Assembly (NCBI GenBank): GCA_904502165.1
Contig: CAJGDB010000109.1
Coordinates: forward strand, 1 to 5,697
DNA from: an uncultured Akkermansia sp.
Lineage (GTDB): Bacteria > Verrucomicrobiota > Verrucomicrobiia > Verrucomicrobiales > Akkermansiaceae
Length of the DNA stretch: 5,697 nucleotides
Reading direction: 5' to 3'
The position numbers were made by a program, and so were the translations under genes. Positions within the stretch are counted from its first letter, which is position 1, and every line of letters starts with the position of its first letter. Below are positions 1-5,697 of this stretch, in pieces. Under the pieces are notes generated by a model. It made no database searches, was not told the DNA's origin, and saw only the letters and a list, made by a program, of their open reading frames with translations.

Positions 1-1549
1 GACCAGCGATGAAAGCGAGCTGGCCGGTCTGCCCGAATCCGCCCGCGAGGCCGCCCGTCAGGATGCACTGTCCAAAGGGCACGGCAGCGAGGAGATGCCC
101 GCCTGGCGCTTCAGCCTGCAGTTCACCAGCATCCAGCCCGTGCTCACCTTCGCAGATAACGCCGCCCTGCGCGAGCGCGTGTGGCGCGGCATGCAGAGCA
201 AGGGCACCGGAGAATACGACAACGCTCCGCTCATCGACAAGATTCTGACCCTGCGTGCCGAAAAAGCCGCCCTGCTGGGCTACGAACGCTACTCCGACTA
301 CGTGACCAGCCGCCGCATGGCCGGCAGCGGACAGACCGCTCTGGATTTCATCAACAAGCTGCACGAACAGGTGCGCCCCGCTTTCCTGGAAGAGCAGGAG
401 GCCATCCGCCGCTTTGCCGAGGAGTACACCGGCACCGCCATCCCCACCATGGAACCCTGGAGCATCGGCTACTGGAGCGAGAAGCGCCGCAAGGCTCTCT
501 ACGACTTCGACACCGAGGAACTGCGCCCCTACTACGCCATGCAGAACGTACTGGAGGGCATGTTCTCCATCTATGCCGGGCTCTACGGCATCCGCTTCAC
601 CCAGAAAGAAACAGCTTGTGTACTGCACGGAGAAGAAGTTCCCGCCGGGGCGGTGGAAGTGTGGCATCCCGAAGTACTCTTCTACGAGGTCCACGATGAG
701 GAAAGCGGCGAGCACCTGGGGTCGTTCTATGCCGACTGGTACCCCCGCGATGTGAAGCGTGCCGGGGCGTGGATGGATGCGCTTTCCACCGGTCTGCCTT
801 CCATGGACGGCCAGCCGCGCGTGCCGCATCTGGCTCTGATGTGTGGTAACATGAGCCGCCCCGTGGGCGATAAACCCGCCCTGCTCAGCCATTACGAGGT
901 GGAAACTGTTTTCCACGAATTCGGCCACCTGCTGCACCAGGTGCTCAGCGATGTGGAAGTACGCTCCCTCTCCGGCTGCAATGTAGCCTGGGACTTTGTG
1001 GAGCTGCCCAGCCAGATTAACGAGAACTGGACCTGGGAGCCCGATGCCATTGCCCGCTATGCCCGCCACTGGCAGAGCGGCGAGCTGATGCCCCGCGAAC
1101 TCATGGACAAGATGCTGGCTGCCCGTAACTACGGCGCTGCCTCCTTCTTCATGCGCCAGCTCTGCTTCGGCAAGATTGACCTGGAGCTCCACACCAACAC
1201 CGCCAGCTTCCTGGGCCGCGATGTGGAGGAAGTGGACCGCGAGATTCTGGCCGACTACCGCGTACCCTCCACCGAGCCGGGCAACAGCGTGCTGCGCGCC
1301 TTCTCCCACATCTTCGACGGCGGCTACGAAAGCGGCTACTATTCCTACAAGTGGGCCGAGGTGCTGGATGCCGATGCCTTCTCCCGCTTCGCGCAGGAGG
1401 GCATCTTCAATCCCGCCACAGGCCGCGATTTCCGCCGCTGCATCCTCTCGCAAGGCAACTCCCGCCCCGCTGCCGAGCTCTACCGCGACTTCATGCACCG
1501 CGACCCCGACACCGCCGCCCTGCTCCGCAGAAGCGGGATAGAATCATGA
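1..1549 (+). CDS. prlC: M3 family zinc oligopeptidase (oligopeptidase A-like), 5'-partial
   Basis: This gene is open in frame from base 2 to the TGA at 1547-1549, giving 515 visible residues; the start is upstream of the window. Oligopeptidase A enzymes are about 680 aa, so roughly 165 residues are missing. The M3 zinc site is intact: HEFGH at visible residues 305-309 (bases 914-928) gives two His ligands and the catalytic Glu, and Glu334 in FVELPSQ, 29 residues after the first His, is the third ligand. The substrate-binding segment has His436, Tyr442, Tyr446 and Tyr449. WHPEV, GAWMD and ENWTWEP blocks, and about 210 residues after the zinc site, fit OpdA/PrlC better than Dcp, though INENW resembles Dcp. 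The family cleaves short peptides in the cytosol, including leftovers of proteolysis and signal peptides. No signal peptide can be judged because the N-terminus is missing. Family assignment is very sure; the exact PrlC orthology is likely. Confidence 0.95.
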   Translation, partial: TSDESELAGLPESAREAARQDALSKGHGSEEMPAWRFSLQFTSIQPVLTFADNAALRERVWRGMQSKGTGEYDNAPLIDKILTLRAEKAALLGYERYSDYVTSRRMAGSGQTALDFINKLHEQVRPAFLEEQEAIRRFAEEYTGTAIPTMEPWSIGYWSEKRRKALYDFDTEELRPYYAMQNVLEGMFSIYAGLYGIRFTQKETACVLHGEEVPAGAVEVWHPEVLFYEVHDEESGEHLGSFYADWYPRDVKRAGAWMDALSTGLPSMDGQPRVPHLALMCGNMSRPVGDKPALLSHYEVETVFHEFGHLLHQVLSDVEVRSLSGCNVAWDFVELPSQINENWTWEPDAIARYARHWQSGELMPRELMDKMLAARNYGAASFFMRQLCFGKIDLELHTNTASFLGRDVEEVDREILADYRVPSTEPGNSVLRAFSHIFDGGYESGYYSYKWAEVLDADAFSRFAQEGIFNPATGRDFRRCILSQGNSRPAAELYRDFMHRDPDTAALLRRSGIES

Positions 1550-1551
1550 AT

Positions 1552-1593
1552 CCTGGATTTTCATTCCTGCAAATTAAAAATTCAAAATCCAGG
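1552..1593. repeat. Perfect 10-bp inverted repeat after the M3 peptidase
   Basis: The arm CCTGGATTTT (1552-1561) is exactly complementary to AAAATCCAGG (1584-1593), separated by a 22-base AT-rich spacer. It begins two bases after the peptidase stop codon. It could form a stem-loop that protects the 3' end of the transcript or helps end it. However, the loop is long and no T-tract follows the right arm, so it is not a classic intrinsic terminator. It could also be a dispersed repeat or an operator for the promoter just downstream. The repeat itself is seen directly; its role is not known. Confidence 0.6.
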
Positions 1594-1607
1594 CTTGCGT
1601 TTTACGC

Positions 1608-1636
1608 TTGAAGTCATGGCAGTGTTAGCGTACTAT
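1608..1636 (+). promoter_or_regulatory. Predicted sigma70-type promoter for hslO
   Basis: TTGAAG (1608-1613) and TACTAT (1631-1636) are separated by exactly 17 bases, and each matches the consensus at four of six positions, including the key -10 A and final T. Transcription would start near 1643, leaving a leader of only about 10 bases before the ATG at 1654. The overlapping TATAAA at 1634 would give a less suitable 20-base spacer. A small GCGT-TTT-ACGC hairpin lies at 1597-1607, just upstream. Confidence 0.45.
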
Positions 1637-1653
1637 AAAATCCACACACCACT

Positions 1654-2445
1654 ATGTCAGACGCAGAACAGAAACCGGTTGAGGAATTCACAAAAGTAGA
1701 ATCCATCTTTGTGCGCGGGCGCAACTGCCTGCTCCTGAGGGCTGATTTCTCCCCCATGTTCGTGGATTACTATCTGCACCTCATGCAACACGGCTTACGC
1801 AACGAGGAGACAGAAGACACGATACTCAAGAAGCTGCTGGCCTATTTCACGCTGCACCTGGTTTCGCGCCCCTGGCAGGAGTACCACGCCTGGACTCTCA
1901 ATGTCTGCACCCCGCGGCTGGCCAATTACTTCATCTCCGGCTCCTCTCTGACAGAGGATGTGGTGGGCCGCGCTTTCCGCGAAGGGGTGCGCGAGACCGA
2001 GAAGAACATGCTCTTCGCCCAGAATCTGCTGCCCAACAAGGAACCGCAGACCTCCGTCATCACCCTGCCTGCAGGGTCGGTCGAGGAATGGGTGCAGGAT
2101 TTCTACCGCCAGAGCGAGCAGCGCCAGTCACGCGCATTCGACCTGGGCGACGACCATTTCGCCCTGATTACTGCCCAGCCGGATGCCGACCACGACTGGC
2201 TGCAGGAGCTGACAGAGGAAGATGTACGCTCCATTTCAGACACGGAACAGACCAAGGTACTCGAAACCCGCAAGTTTGTATTCCGCTGCGGATGCACAGT
2301 CGAAAAGATTCTTCCGGTGGTGCAGGCCATGAAGCACGACTTTGCCGACCTGCTTTCTGAACAGGGATTTCTGGAGATTTCCTGCCCGCGCTGCGGAGCT
2401 ACCTACAAGGTGACTCCCGAGCAGGTTCTGAAACAGGATGCATAA
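1654..2445 (+). CDS. hslO: Hsp33 family redox-regulated chaperone (divergent)
   Basis: The product is 263 aa, slightly shorter than typical Hsp33 (about 290). The C-terminal redox switch is clear: Cys212-x-Cys214 and Cys244-x-x-Cys247, 29 residues apart, which in the family bind zinc when reduced and form disulfides under oxidative stress. The segment EEWVQDFYRQSEQ (about 144-156) matches the Hsp33 region where the chain ends in a Y/F-x-Q-S-E-Q motif. The N-terminal part (20-130) is poorly conserved and carries two extra cysteines, Cys25 and Cys85. Oxidised Hsp33 is a cytosolic, ATP-independent holdase that prevents aggregation of unfolding proteins. ATG 1654 is the natural start, following a predicted promoter by a short leader without a Shine-Dalgarno sequence. 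A lipoprotein gene follows after 11 bases, suggesting co-transcription. No frameshift is seen. Confidence 0.9.
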   Translation: MSDAEQKPVEEFTKVESIFVRGRNCLLLRADFSPMFVDYYLHLMQHGLRNEETEDTILKKLLAYFTLHLVSRPWQEYHAWTLNVCTPRLANYFISGSSLTEDVVGRAFREGVRETEKNMLFAQNLLPNKEPQTSVITLPAGSVEEWVQDFYRQSEQRQSRAFDLGDDHFALITAQPDADHDWLQELTEEDVRSISDTEQTKVLETRKFVFRCGCTVEKILPVVQAMKHDFADLLSEQGFLEISCPRCGATYKVTPEQVLKQDA

Positions 2446-2456
2446 GCCCGGCCGCC

Positions 2457-3137
2457 ATGGTCCGTTATCTGGCCAGCATTGCCCTTGCCACCCTGCTGTG
2501 CAGCACCGGGTGTACACCGGTGCGGACGGTTTATGATGCACAGGGAGCCGAGGTAAAGGAGGATGACGGAGGGGGAGAAACAGACCTGATGAGCGTTTAT
2601 GAAAAACGTTTCAACAACAGCTTCTCTGTGAAAAAAACAGAAGATGGTGTTCCCCAGACCATCTCGAACAGGGTAAGCTCCTTCCAGAGCGACCTGGAGA
2701 AAGCACGCAAAACAACCAGCCGTTTCTCGACAAACAGCTTTGATACAGGAAACGGACTTGACCTGAAAAGCAAGGGATTTGATGGCGCCAACAAGGAATT
2801 TGCCACAGGCAAGGCCGGCATTGACCGCAAAAACGGCAATACCATGTTCTCCCGCGATATGAAGCCCGATTTCATGAACGAGAGTCATGGCATCAGCCAC
2901 TCCAACCGCTTCTTGTCCGTGCGCGACAACCGGGCCCGCGTTGAAGGCAGGTCAACAGCCACACACTCCTACCACCTCTCAGAATCAGCCCCGTATTCCA
3001 CCAGCGAGAGCAGCAACTATTTCGAAAGTCGCCGCTACAAGGCTGAACAACCTGTCATCATTGACCACCGGGAATACTACAAAAAACACAAGCAGGGAAT
3101 CAGGGAACTGCTCGGCCGGGAAAACCCCACGCCGTAA
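2457..3137 (+). CDS. Putative lipoprotein of unknown function
   Basis: The product is 226 aa and I do not recognise a named family. The N-terminus (MVRYLASIALATLLCSTGC) has one Arg, a hydrophobic stretch and a Ser-Thr-Gly-Cys lipobox, so Cys19 is probably lipidated after signal peptidase II cleavage. The -3 residue is Ser rather than the usual Leu, so the lipobox is imperfect. The mature part has no Cys and no further membrane segment. It is rich in Ser, Asn, Lys and Arg and looks largely disordered, with Phe residues recurring every few positions (52, 56, 75, 90, 95, 108, 115, 131, 139, 152) in contexts such as KGF, KEF and NSF. A charged, helix-like tail (about 199-221, ending IRELLGR) may be the most structured part. 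It starts 11 bases after hslO without a Shine-Dalgarno sequence, so reinitiation is plausible. A secreted protease gene follows. Confidence 0.75.
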   Translation: MVRYLASIALATLLCSTGCTPVRTVYDAQGAEVKEDDGGGETDLMSVYEKRFNNSFSVKKTEDGVPQTISNRVSSFQSDLEKARKTTSRFSTNSFDTGNGLDLKSKGFDGANKEFATGKAGIDRKNGNTMFSRDMKPDFMNESHGISHSNRFLSVRDNRARVEGRSTATHSYHLSESAPYSTSESSNYFESRRYKAEQPVIIDHREYYKKHKQGIRELLGRENPTP

Positions 3138-3143
3138 TTATGC

Positions 3144-3172
3144 TTGCGGGCTACCGCCTGATACGCTACCAT
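3144..3172 (+). promoter_or_regulatory. Possible weak promoter before the C39-like protease gene
   Basis: TTGCGG (3144-3149) and TACCAT (3167-3172) are 17 bases apart. The -10 resembles the TACTAT proposed for hslO. Transcription would start at about 3179, the chosen ATG, which would make the message essentially leaderless. The match is modest, and the gene could equally be read through from the lipoprotein gene 41 bases upstream. Confidence 0.25.
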
Positions 3173-3178
3173 AATGGC

Positions 3179-4402
3179 ATGACCCGCTTTATCGCCATTC
3201 TGGCTCTTACGCTCTGTTCTACTGCTCTGGGTATTGATATCACCGAAAGCCTCCGTTCCGGTGATTTCTGGAAGAAGCCTGTGCAGGAGAGCCTGGCCGG
3301 AGCTTTTGTTTCCCGGCCCGATGAAAACCACCTGAGAACCCGAGAGCTTCAGATTGGAGAGTTGACAACGGGGGAGGTAGTCATCACGATGGAACAGGAA
3401 AAACCTGTTTCCATGCAGGCTATGCTCTACAACAAGGGAGATGATGGCATTATCGGCGAAGATGATTTTAACAATCAGATTACCTCAGCCCGTGCCGCCA
3501 TGGAAGAGTTGAGCGGAACCCGCGGCAAGAAAAGGAGCGGTGGCAAAGCCTCAGTCGTCAAGCTGCAGGCATGGGAATGGAAGTGGAATGCCGGCATCAG
3601 CCGTCTGGAGGCCAATGCTTCTGGCAAAAAAAGAACATTCTCCCCGGAATTCATCCGGCTGAACATAGGAGCAGACACCGACGCGCTGAACAGCGGCGGG
3701 GCCAATGACAACATTTCCCGCTTCGAATTACGCAACAACATCACCACCGATGAGGATGGAACCGTCTGGCTCAAGAATGTCCCCATGGTAGACCAGGGCC
3801 AGAAAGGGTATTGCGTACCCGCCACGCTGGCACGCGTCTTTGCCTTTTATGGCATGGATCAGGTTGACCAGCACACCCTGGCAGATTTATGCGACAGCAA
3901 GAGTGGTGGTGGCACCAGCACTCTTGACATGGAACATGCCATGAAGAAAATCTGCAAGAAATACCACACCAAATTCATTGAGCTGGAGGACTACGCCTCT
4001 ACGGTTAAATCCGTTGTTCCTCCATACAACCAGCTCGCCAAGCGGGAAGATAAACCCACGGTGGACATCTACTCGAACCCCTTTGACAAAATGGACGCAG
4101 AGATTCTGCGTAAGGTACGTACAGGAAAAACTTCTCAGGTAAGCAAATGGATGAGGGACATCAAGAAAAACATCGATGCCGGATTCCCCGTCATCTGGAG
4201 TGTCACCGTCGGCATCTACCAGGAAGAAATTCCCCTGCCCCAGTCCCGGGGCGGCCATCTGCGCCTCATCATTGGCTACAACAGCAAGGAGAAAACAATT
4301 ATCTACACCGATTCCTGGGGCGCAGAACACGCCCGCAAAACCATGCCGGCAGCCAATGCGCTCAGCATGAGTAAAGGCCGCTACATCATACGTCTGCGCT
4401 GA
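3179..4402 (+). CDS. Exported C39-like (papain-fold) cysteine peptidase
   Basis: From ATG 3179 the product is 407 aa. A farther ATG at 3140 would add 13 polar residues ahead of the signal peptide and overlap the possible promoter, so 3179 is preferred. MTRFIAILALTLCSTALG is a signal peptide, probably cleaved near Gly18. Residues about 20-195 form a uniform N-terminal region I cannot name, with FW near the start and a YNKGDDG motif. The C-terminal half is a papain-like peptidase: Gln206 (oxyanion hole) six residues before the nucleophile Cys212 in QKGYCVPAT, His360 in GGHLRLIIGYN, and Asp378 in YTDSWG. The set is complete, so it is probably active. The Cys-His distance (148 residues) is longer than in bacteriocin-transporter C39 domains and closer to papain. 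There is no ABC transporter domain, so it is not a bacteriocin exporter. Likely site is the periplasm or outside; substrate is unknown. Confidence 0.85.
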   Translation: MTRFIAILALTLCSTALGIDITESLRSGDFWKKPVQESLAGAFVSRPDENHLRTRELQIGELTTGEVVITMEQEKPVSMQAMLYNKGDDGIIGEDDFNNQITSARAAMEELSGTRGKKRSGGKASVVKLQAWEWKWNAGISRLEANASGKKRTFSPEFIRLNIGADTDALNSGGANDNISRFELRNNITTDEDGTVWLKNVPMVDQGQKGYCVPATLARVFAFYGMDQVDQHTLADLCDSKSGGGTSTLDMEHAMKKICKKYHTKFIELEDYASTVKSVVPPYNQLAKREDKPTVDIYSNPFDKMDAEILRKVRTGKTSQVSKWMRDIKKNIDAGFPVIWSVTVGIYQEEIPLPQSRGGHLRLIIGYNSKEKTIIYTDSWGAEHARKTMPAANALSMSKGRYIIRLR

Positions 4403-4409
4403 TTTTTTT
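4403..4409 (+). terminator. T-tract right after the protease stop codon
   Basis: Seven consecutive T follow the TGA directly. The best stem I can find upstream pairs TCAGC with GCTGA around a loop of about 31 bases, which is weak. It may contribute to ending the upstream message before the E1 promoter, but it is not a convincing intrinsic terminator. Confidence 0.2.
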
Positions 4410-4432
4410 CGTCCCTGCTTCTGTTTTCCTTC

Positions 4433-4461
4433 TTGATTTTAGAGTTATCTCAAGGTAGAAT
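4433..4461 (+). promoter_or_regulatory. Strong sigma70-type promoter for the E1 alpha/beta genes
   Basis: TTGATT (4433-4438) and TAGAAT (4456-4461) are separated by exactly 17 bases; four of six and five of six positions match the consensus. Transcription would start near 4468. This decides the start of the next gene, because an in-frame TTG at 4433 is the -35 box itself and would not be in the transcript. Confidence 0.6.
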
Positions 4462-4483
4462 AGAGAACGTGAACGGAAGCAAC

Positions 4484-5452
4484 ATGCAGGAAGCTGCGCG
4501 GCGGGCATACAAGGCCATGGTCATGGCCCGCGCCTTTGATACCAAAATTTCTGCGCTGTACAAGGCCGGCAAGATTTTTGGCGGCGTGTTCCTCGGCCGT
4601 GGGCATGAGGCCATAGCAGCGTGCGAAGCTGTATTCCTCACCCGGGGTAAGGATGTCTACAACCCATTCATCCGCGAGCAGGCGGGCCGCTGCGCCTGGG
4701 GCGAAAGCGTGCTGGAGAGTGCGCGCTCCTACCTGGGCAGCATTGAGGGCTACATGCGCGGCCGCGACAGCAACATCCACTGGGGCAATCCGGCCGTGGG
4801 GCATCCCGCACCGATTTCGCACCTGGGCGCCATGGTTTCCGTGGTGGCAGGCATGATGATGGCCAAGCGGTTCAAAGGCATAAGCGGGCGTGTGGGTGTG
4901 CTCAACATAGGCGATGGCACCACCTCTGTGGGTGCTACGCACGAAGGGCTCAACCTCATCGCTGTTGAAAAGCTTCCTGTGGTCATTGTCGTGACCAACA
5001 ACCAATTTGCCTACTCCACCCCCAACTGCCAGGAATTCGCCGGCAGCCTGATGGAGCGCGGCCGTGGTTACGGCCTTGCCTGCCACGAATGCGACGGCAC
5101 CGATTTCATGGAAACGCTGGCCACCATGGAACGCGCGATTTCCGCCGCCCGCGCAGGAGAAGGCCCGCAATGGGTAGTTGCCAACACGCTGCGTATGTGC
5201 GGCCATGGCGAGCACGATGATGCCGCCTACATTCCGGAAGAACTCAAGGCAGCCTATGCCGATCGAGACCCGCTGGCTGTGGCTCGCCGACAGATACTGG
5301 AAGCCGGGTGGCTGACCGAAGAGGAAGCTCAGGCGTGGGATGACGAGTGCCGCGATGAGGTGCAGCGGCTCGTGGCCCAGGCCCAGCGGGAAAAGACCCC
5401 GAACCCCGCAGACGAGGACTGGAAGGCCACCTCGTGGAACCCTGAATACTGA
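4484..5452 (+). CDS. pdhA: 2-oxo acid (probably pyruvate) dehydrogenase E1 component, alpha subunit
   Basis: From ATG 4484 the product is 322 aa, a normal length for bacterial E1 alpha. A weak GGAAG lies four bases upstream; GTG 4469 at the predicted transcript start is the alternative. The thiamine diphosphate motif is complete: Gly143-Asp144-Gly145, 26 residues, then Asn172-Asn173, with Asp144 and the second Asn binding Mg2+. FGGVFLGRGHEA near the N-terminus and the GHGEHDD loop (Gly240-Asp246) are further family marks. With E1 beta it decarboxylates a 2-oxo acid and passes the acyl group to the E2 lipoyl domain in the cytosol. The loop lacks the Ser that is phosphorylated in eukaryotic homologues. 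Substrate (pyruvate, branched-chain 2-oxo acid or acetoin) cannot be fixed from this gene alone; pyruvate is the most likely. The beta gene follows after 11 bases in the same operon. Confidence 0.9.
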   Translation: MQEAARRAYKAMVMARAFDTKISALYKAGKIFGGVFLGRGHEAIAACEAVFLTRGKDVYNPFIREQAGRCAWGESVLESARSYLGSIEGYMRGRDSNIHWGNPAVGHPAPISHLGAMVSVVAGMMMAKRFKGISGRVGVLNIGDGTTSVGATHEGLNLIAVEKLPVVIVVTNNQFAYSTPNCQEFAGSLMERGRGYGLACHECDGTDFMETLATMERAISAARAGEGPQWVVANTLRMCGHGEHDDAAYIPEELKAAYADRDPLAVARRQILEAGWLTEEEAQAWDDECRDEVQRLVAQAQREKTPNPADEDWKATSWNPEY

Positions 5453-5463
5453 TTTTGCCGACC

Positions 5464-5697
5464 ATGAGCGTAACCTACATAGATGCCATACACCAGGCGC
5501 TGGATGAACTGCTGTCCGAAGACCCGGATGTATTCCTGATGGGTGAAGACATTGCCGGCAAGTTCGGTGGTGCATTCAAAGCCACCAAGGGTCTGGATGC
5601 CAAATATCCCGGGCGCGTGCTCAATGCCCCCATTGCAGAAGATGCGCTGGCCGGCGTGGGCATAGGTGCCGCCATCGGTGGCATGAAGCCCATCATC
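5464..5697 (+). CDS. pdhB: 2-oxo acid (probably pyruvate) dehydrogenase E1 component, beta subunit, 3'-partial
   Basis: Only the first 78 residues are in the window; E1 beta is usually about 325-350 aa, so some three quarters are missing on the right. Features of the family are clear: MSVTYIDAIHQALDELL at the N-terminus, the MGEDI segment (26-30), KFGGAFKATKGL, and RVLNAPIAEDALAGVGIGAA, in which Glu59 is the residue that activates thiamine diphosphate through N1'. The partner of the alpha subunit, it forms the alpha2-beta2 E1 heterotetramer. ATG 5464 is 11 bases after the alpha stop codon and has no Shine-Dalgarno sequence, so translation probably depends on the upstream gene. E2 and E3 genes would be expected further right but are not visible. 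Confidence 0.9.
   Translation, partial: MSVTYIDAIHQALDELLSEDPDVFLMGEDIAGKFGGAFKATKGLDAKYPGRVLNAPIAEDALAGVGIGAAIGGMKPII

Noticed and set aside
95..97. ATG at 95 as the start of the M3 peptidase
   Set aside because: The frame is open to the left edge, and the 31 codons before it (ELAGLPESARE and following) are typical M3 sequence, so the gene is truncated by the window rather than starting here.
2451..2460. GCCGCCATGG, identical to a eukaryotic Kozak context, at the lipoprotein start
   Set aside because: The gene is a bacterial lipoprotein in an operon-like setting; the match is coincidental in GC-rich sequence.
2403..2900. A 165-codon minus-strand frame across the hslO end and the lipoprotein gene
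   Set aside because: It overlaps two plus-strand genes with clear N- or C-terminal signatures, and its product has no recognisable domain.
3140..3142. ATG 3140 as the start of the protease gene
   Set aside because: It would place 13 polar and basic residues ahead of a well-formed signal peptide that begins at the ATG at 3179.
3887..4330. A 147-codon minus-strand frame inside the protease gene
   Set aside because: It is antisense to the catalytic half of the protease, where the conserved Cys, His and Asp motifs show which strand codes.
3179..4402. Bacteriocin processing or export system, suggested by the C39-like fold
   Set aside because: There is no ABC transporter or membrane domain, no double-glycine leader peptide gene nearby, and the catalytic spacing differs from transporter-type C39 domains.
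4445..5575. A 376-codon open frame on the minus strand across E1 alpha and into E1 beta
   Set aside because: It lies antisense to a gene with complete thiamine diphosphate motifs. Its product is rich in His, Ala, Gly and Arg with no recognisable domain, as expected for a GC-rich antisense shadow.

Overview
This 5.7 kb window comes from a bacterium with moderately high GC content, and every gene I can support is on the + strand. I infer, without being able to test it, that it belongs to the PVC group, probably Verrucomicrobiota near Akkermansia. The reasons are a divergent Hsp33, a secreted C39-like protease with a lineage-type N-terminal half, an E1 alpha with a GHGEHDD loop, and start codons with little or no Shine-Dalgarno sequence.

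Layout. (1) Bases 1-1549 hold the C-terminal three quarters of an M3 zinc oligopeptidase of the oligopeptidase A (PrlC) type; its N-terminus lies upstream of the window. (2) Bases 1550-1653 are a short AT-rich intergenic gap with a perfect 10-bp inverted repeat and a good sigma70-like promoter. (3) Bases 1654-2445 encode a divergent Hsp33 (HslO) redox chaperone, recognised by its C-terminal CxC...CxxC zinc site. (4) Eleven bases later comes an uncharacterised lipoprotein (2457-3137). (5) Next is an exported cysteine protease with a papain/C39-like fold (3179-4402), whose Gln-Cys-His-Asp residues are all present. (6) Bases 4403-4483 carry a T-tract and a strong promoter match. (7) This promoter drives an E1 alpha / E1 beta pair of a thiamine-diphosphate 2-oxo acid dehydrogenase, most likely pyruvate dehydrogenase; the beta gene runs off the right edge.

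How the genes fit together. I see three probable transcription units: the peptidase; hslO with the lipoprotein and perhaps the protease; and the dehydrogenase genes. The peptidase (peptide turnover) and Hsp33 (protection from oxidative unfolding) are both cytosolic proteostasis proteins. The lipoprotein and cysteine protease look like an envelope pair of unknown purpose and are the least explained part of the window. The E1 genes feed central carbon metabolism. I found no mobile element, CRISPR array, tRNA or rRNA.
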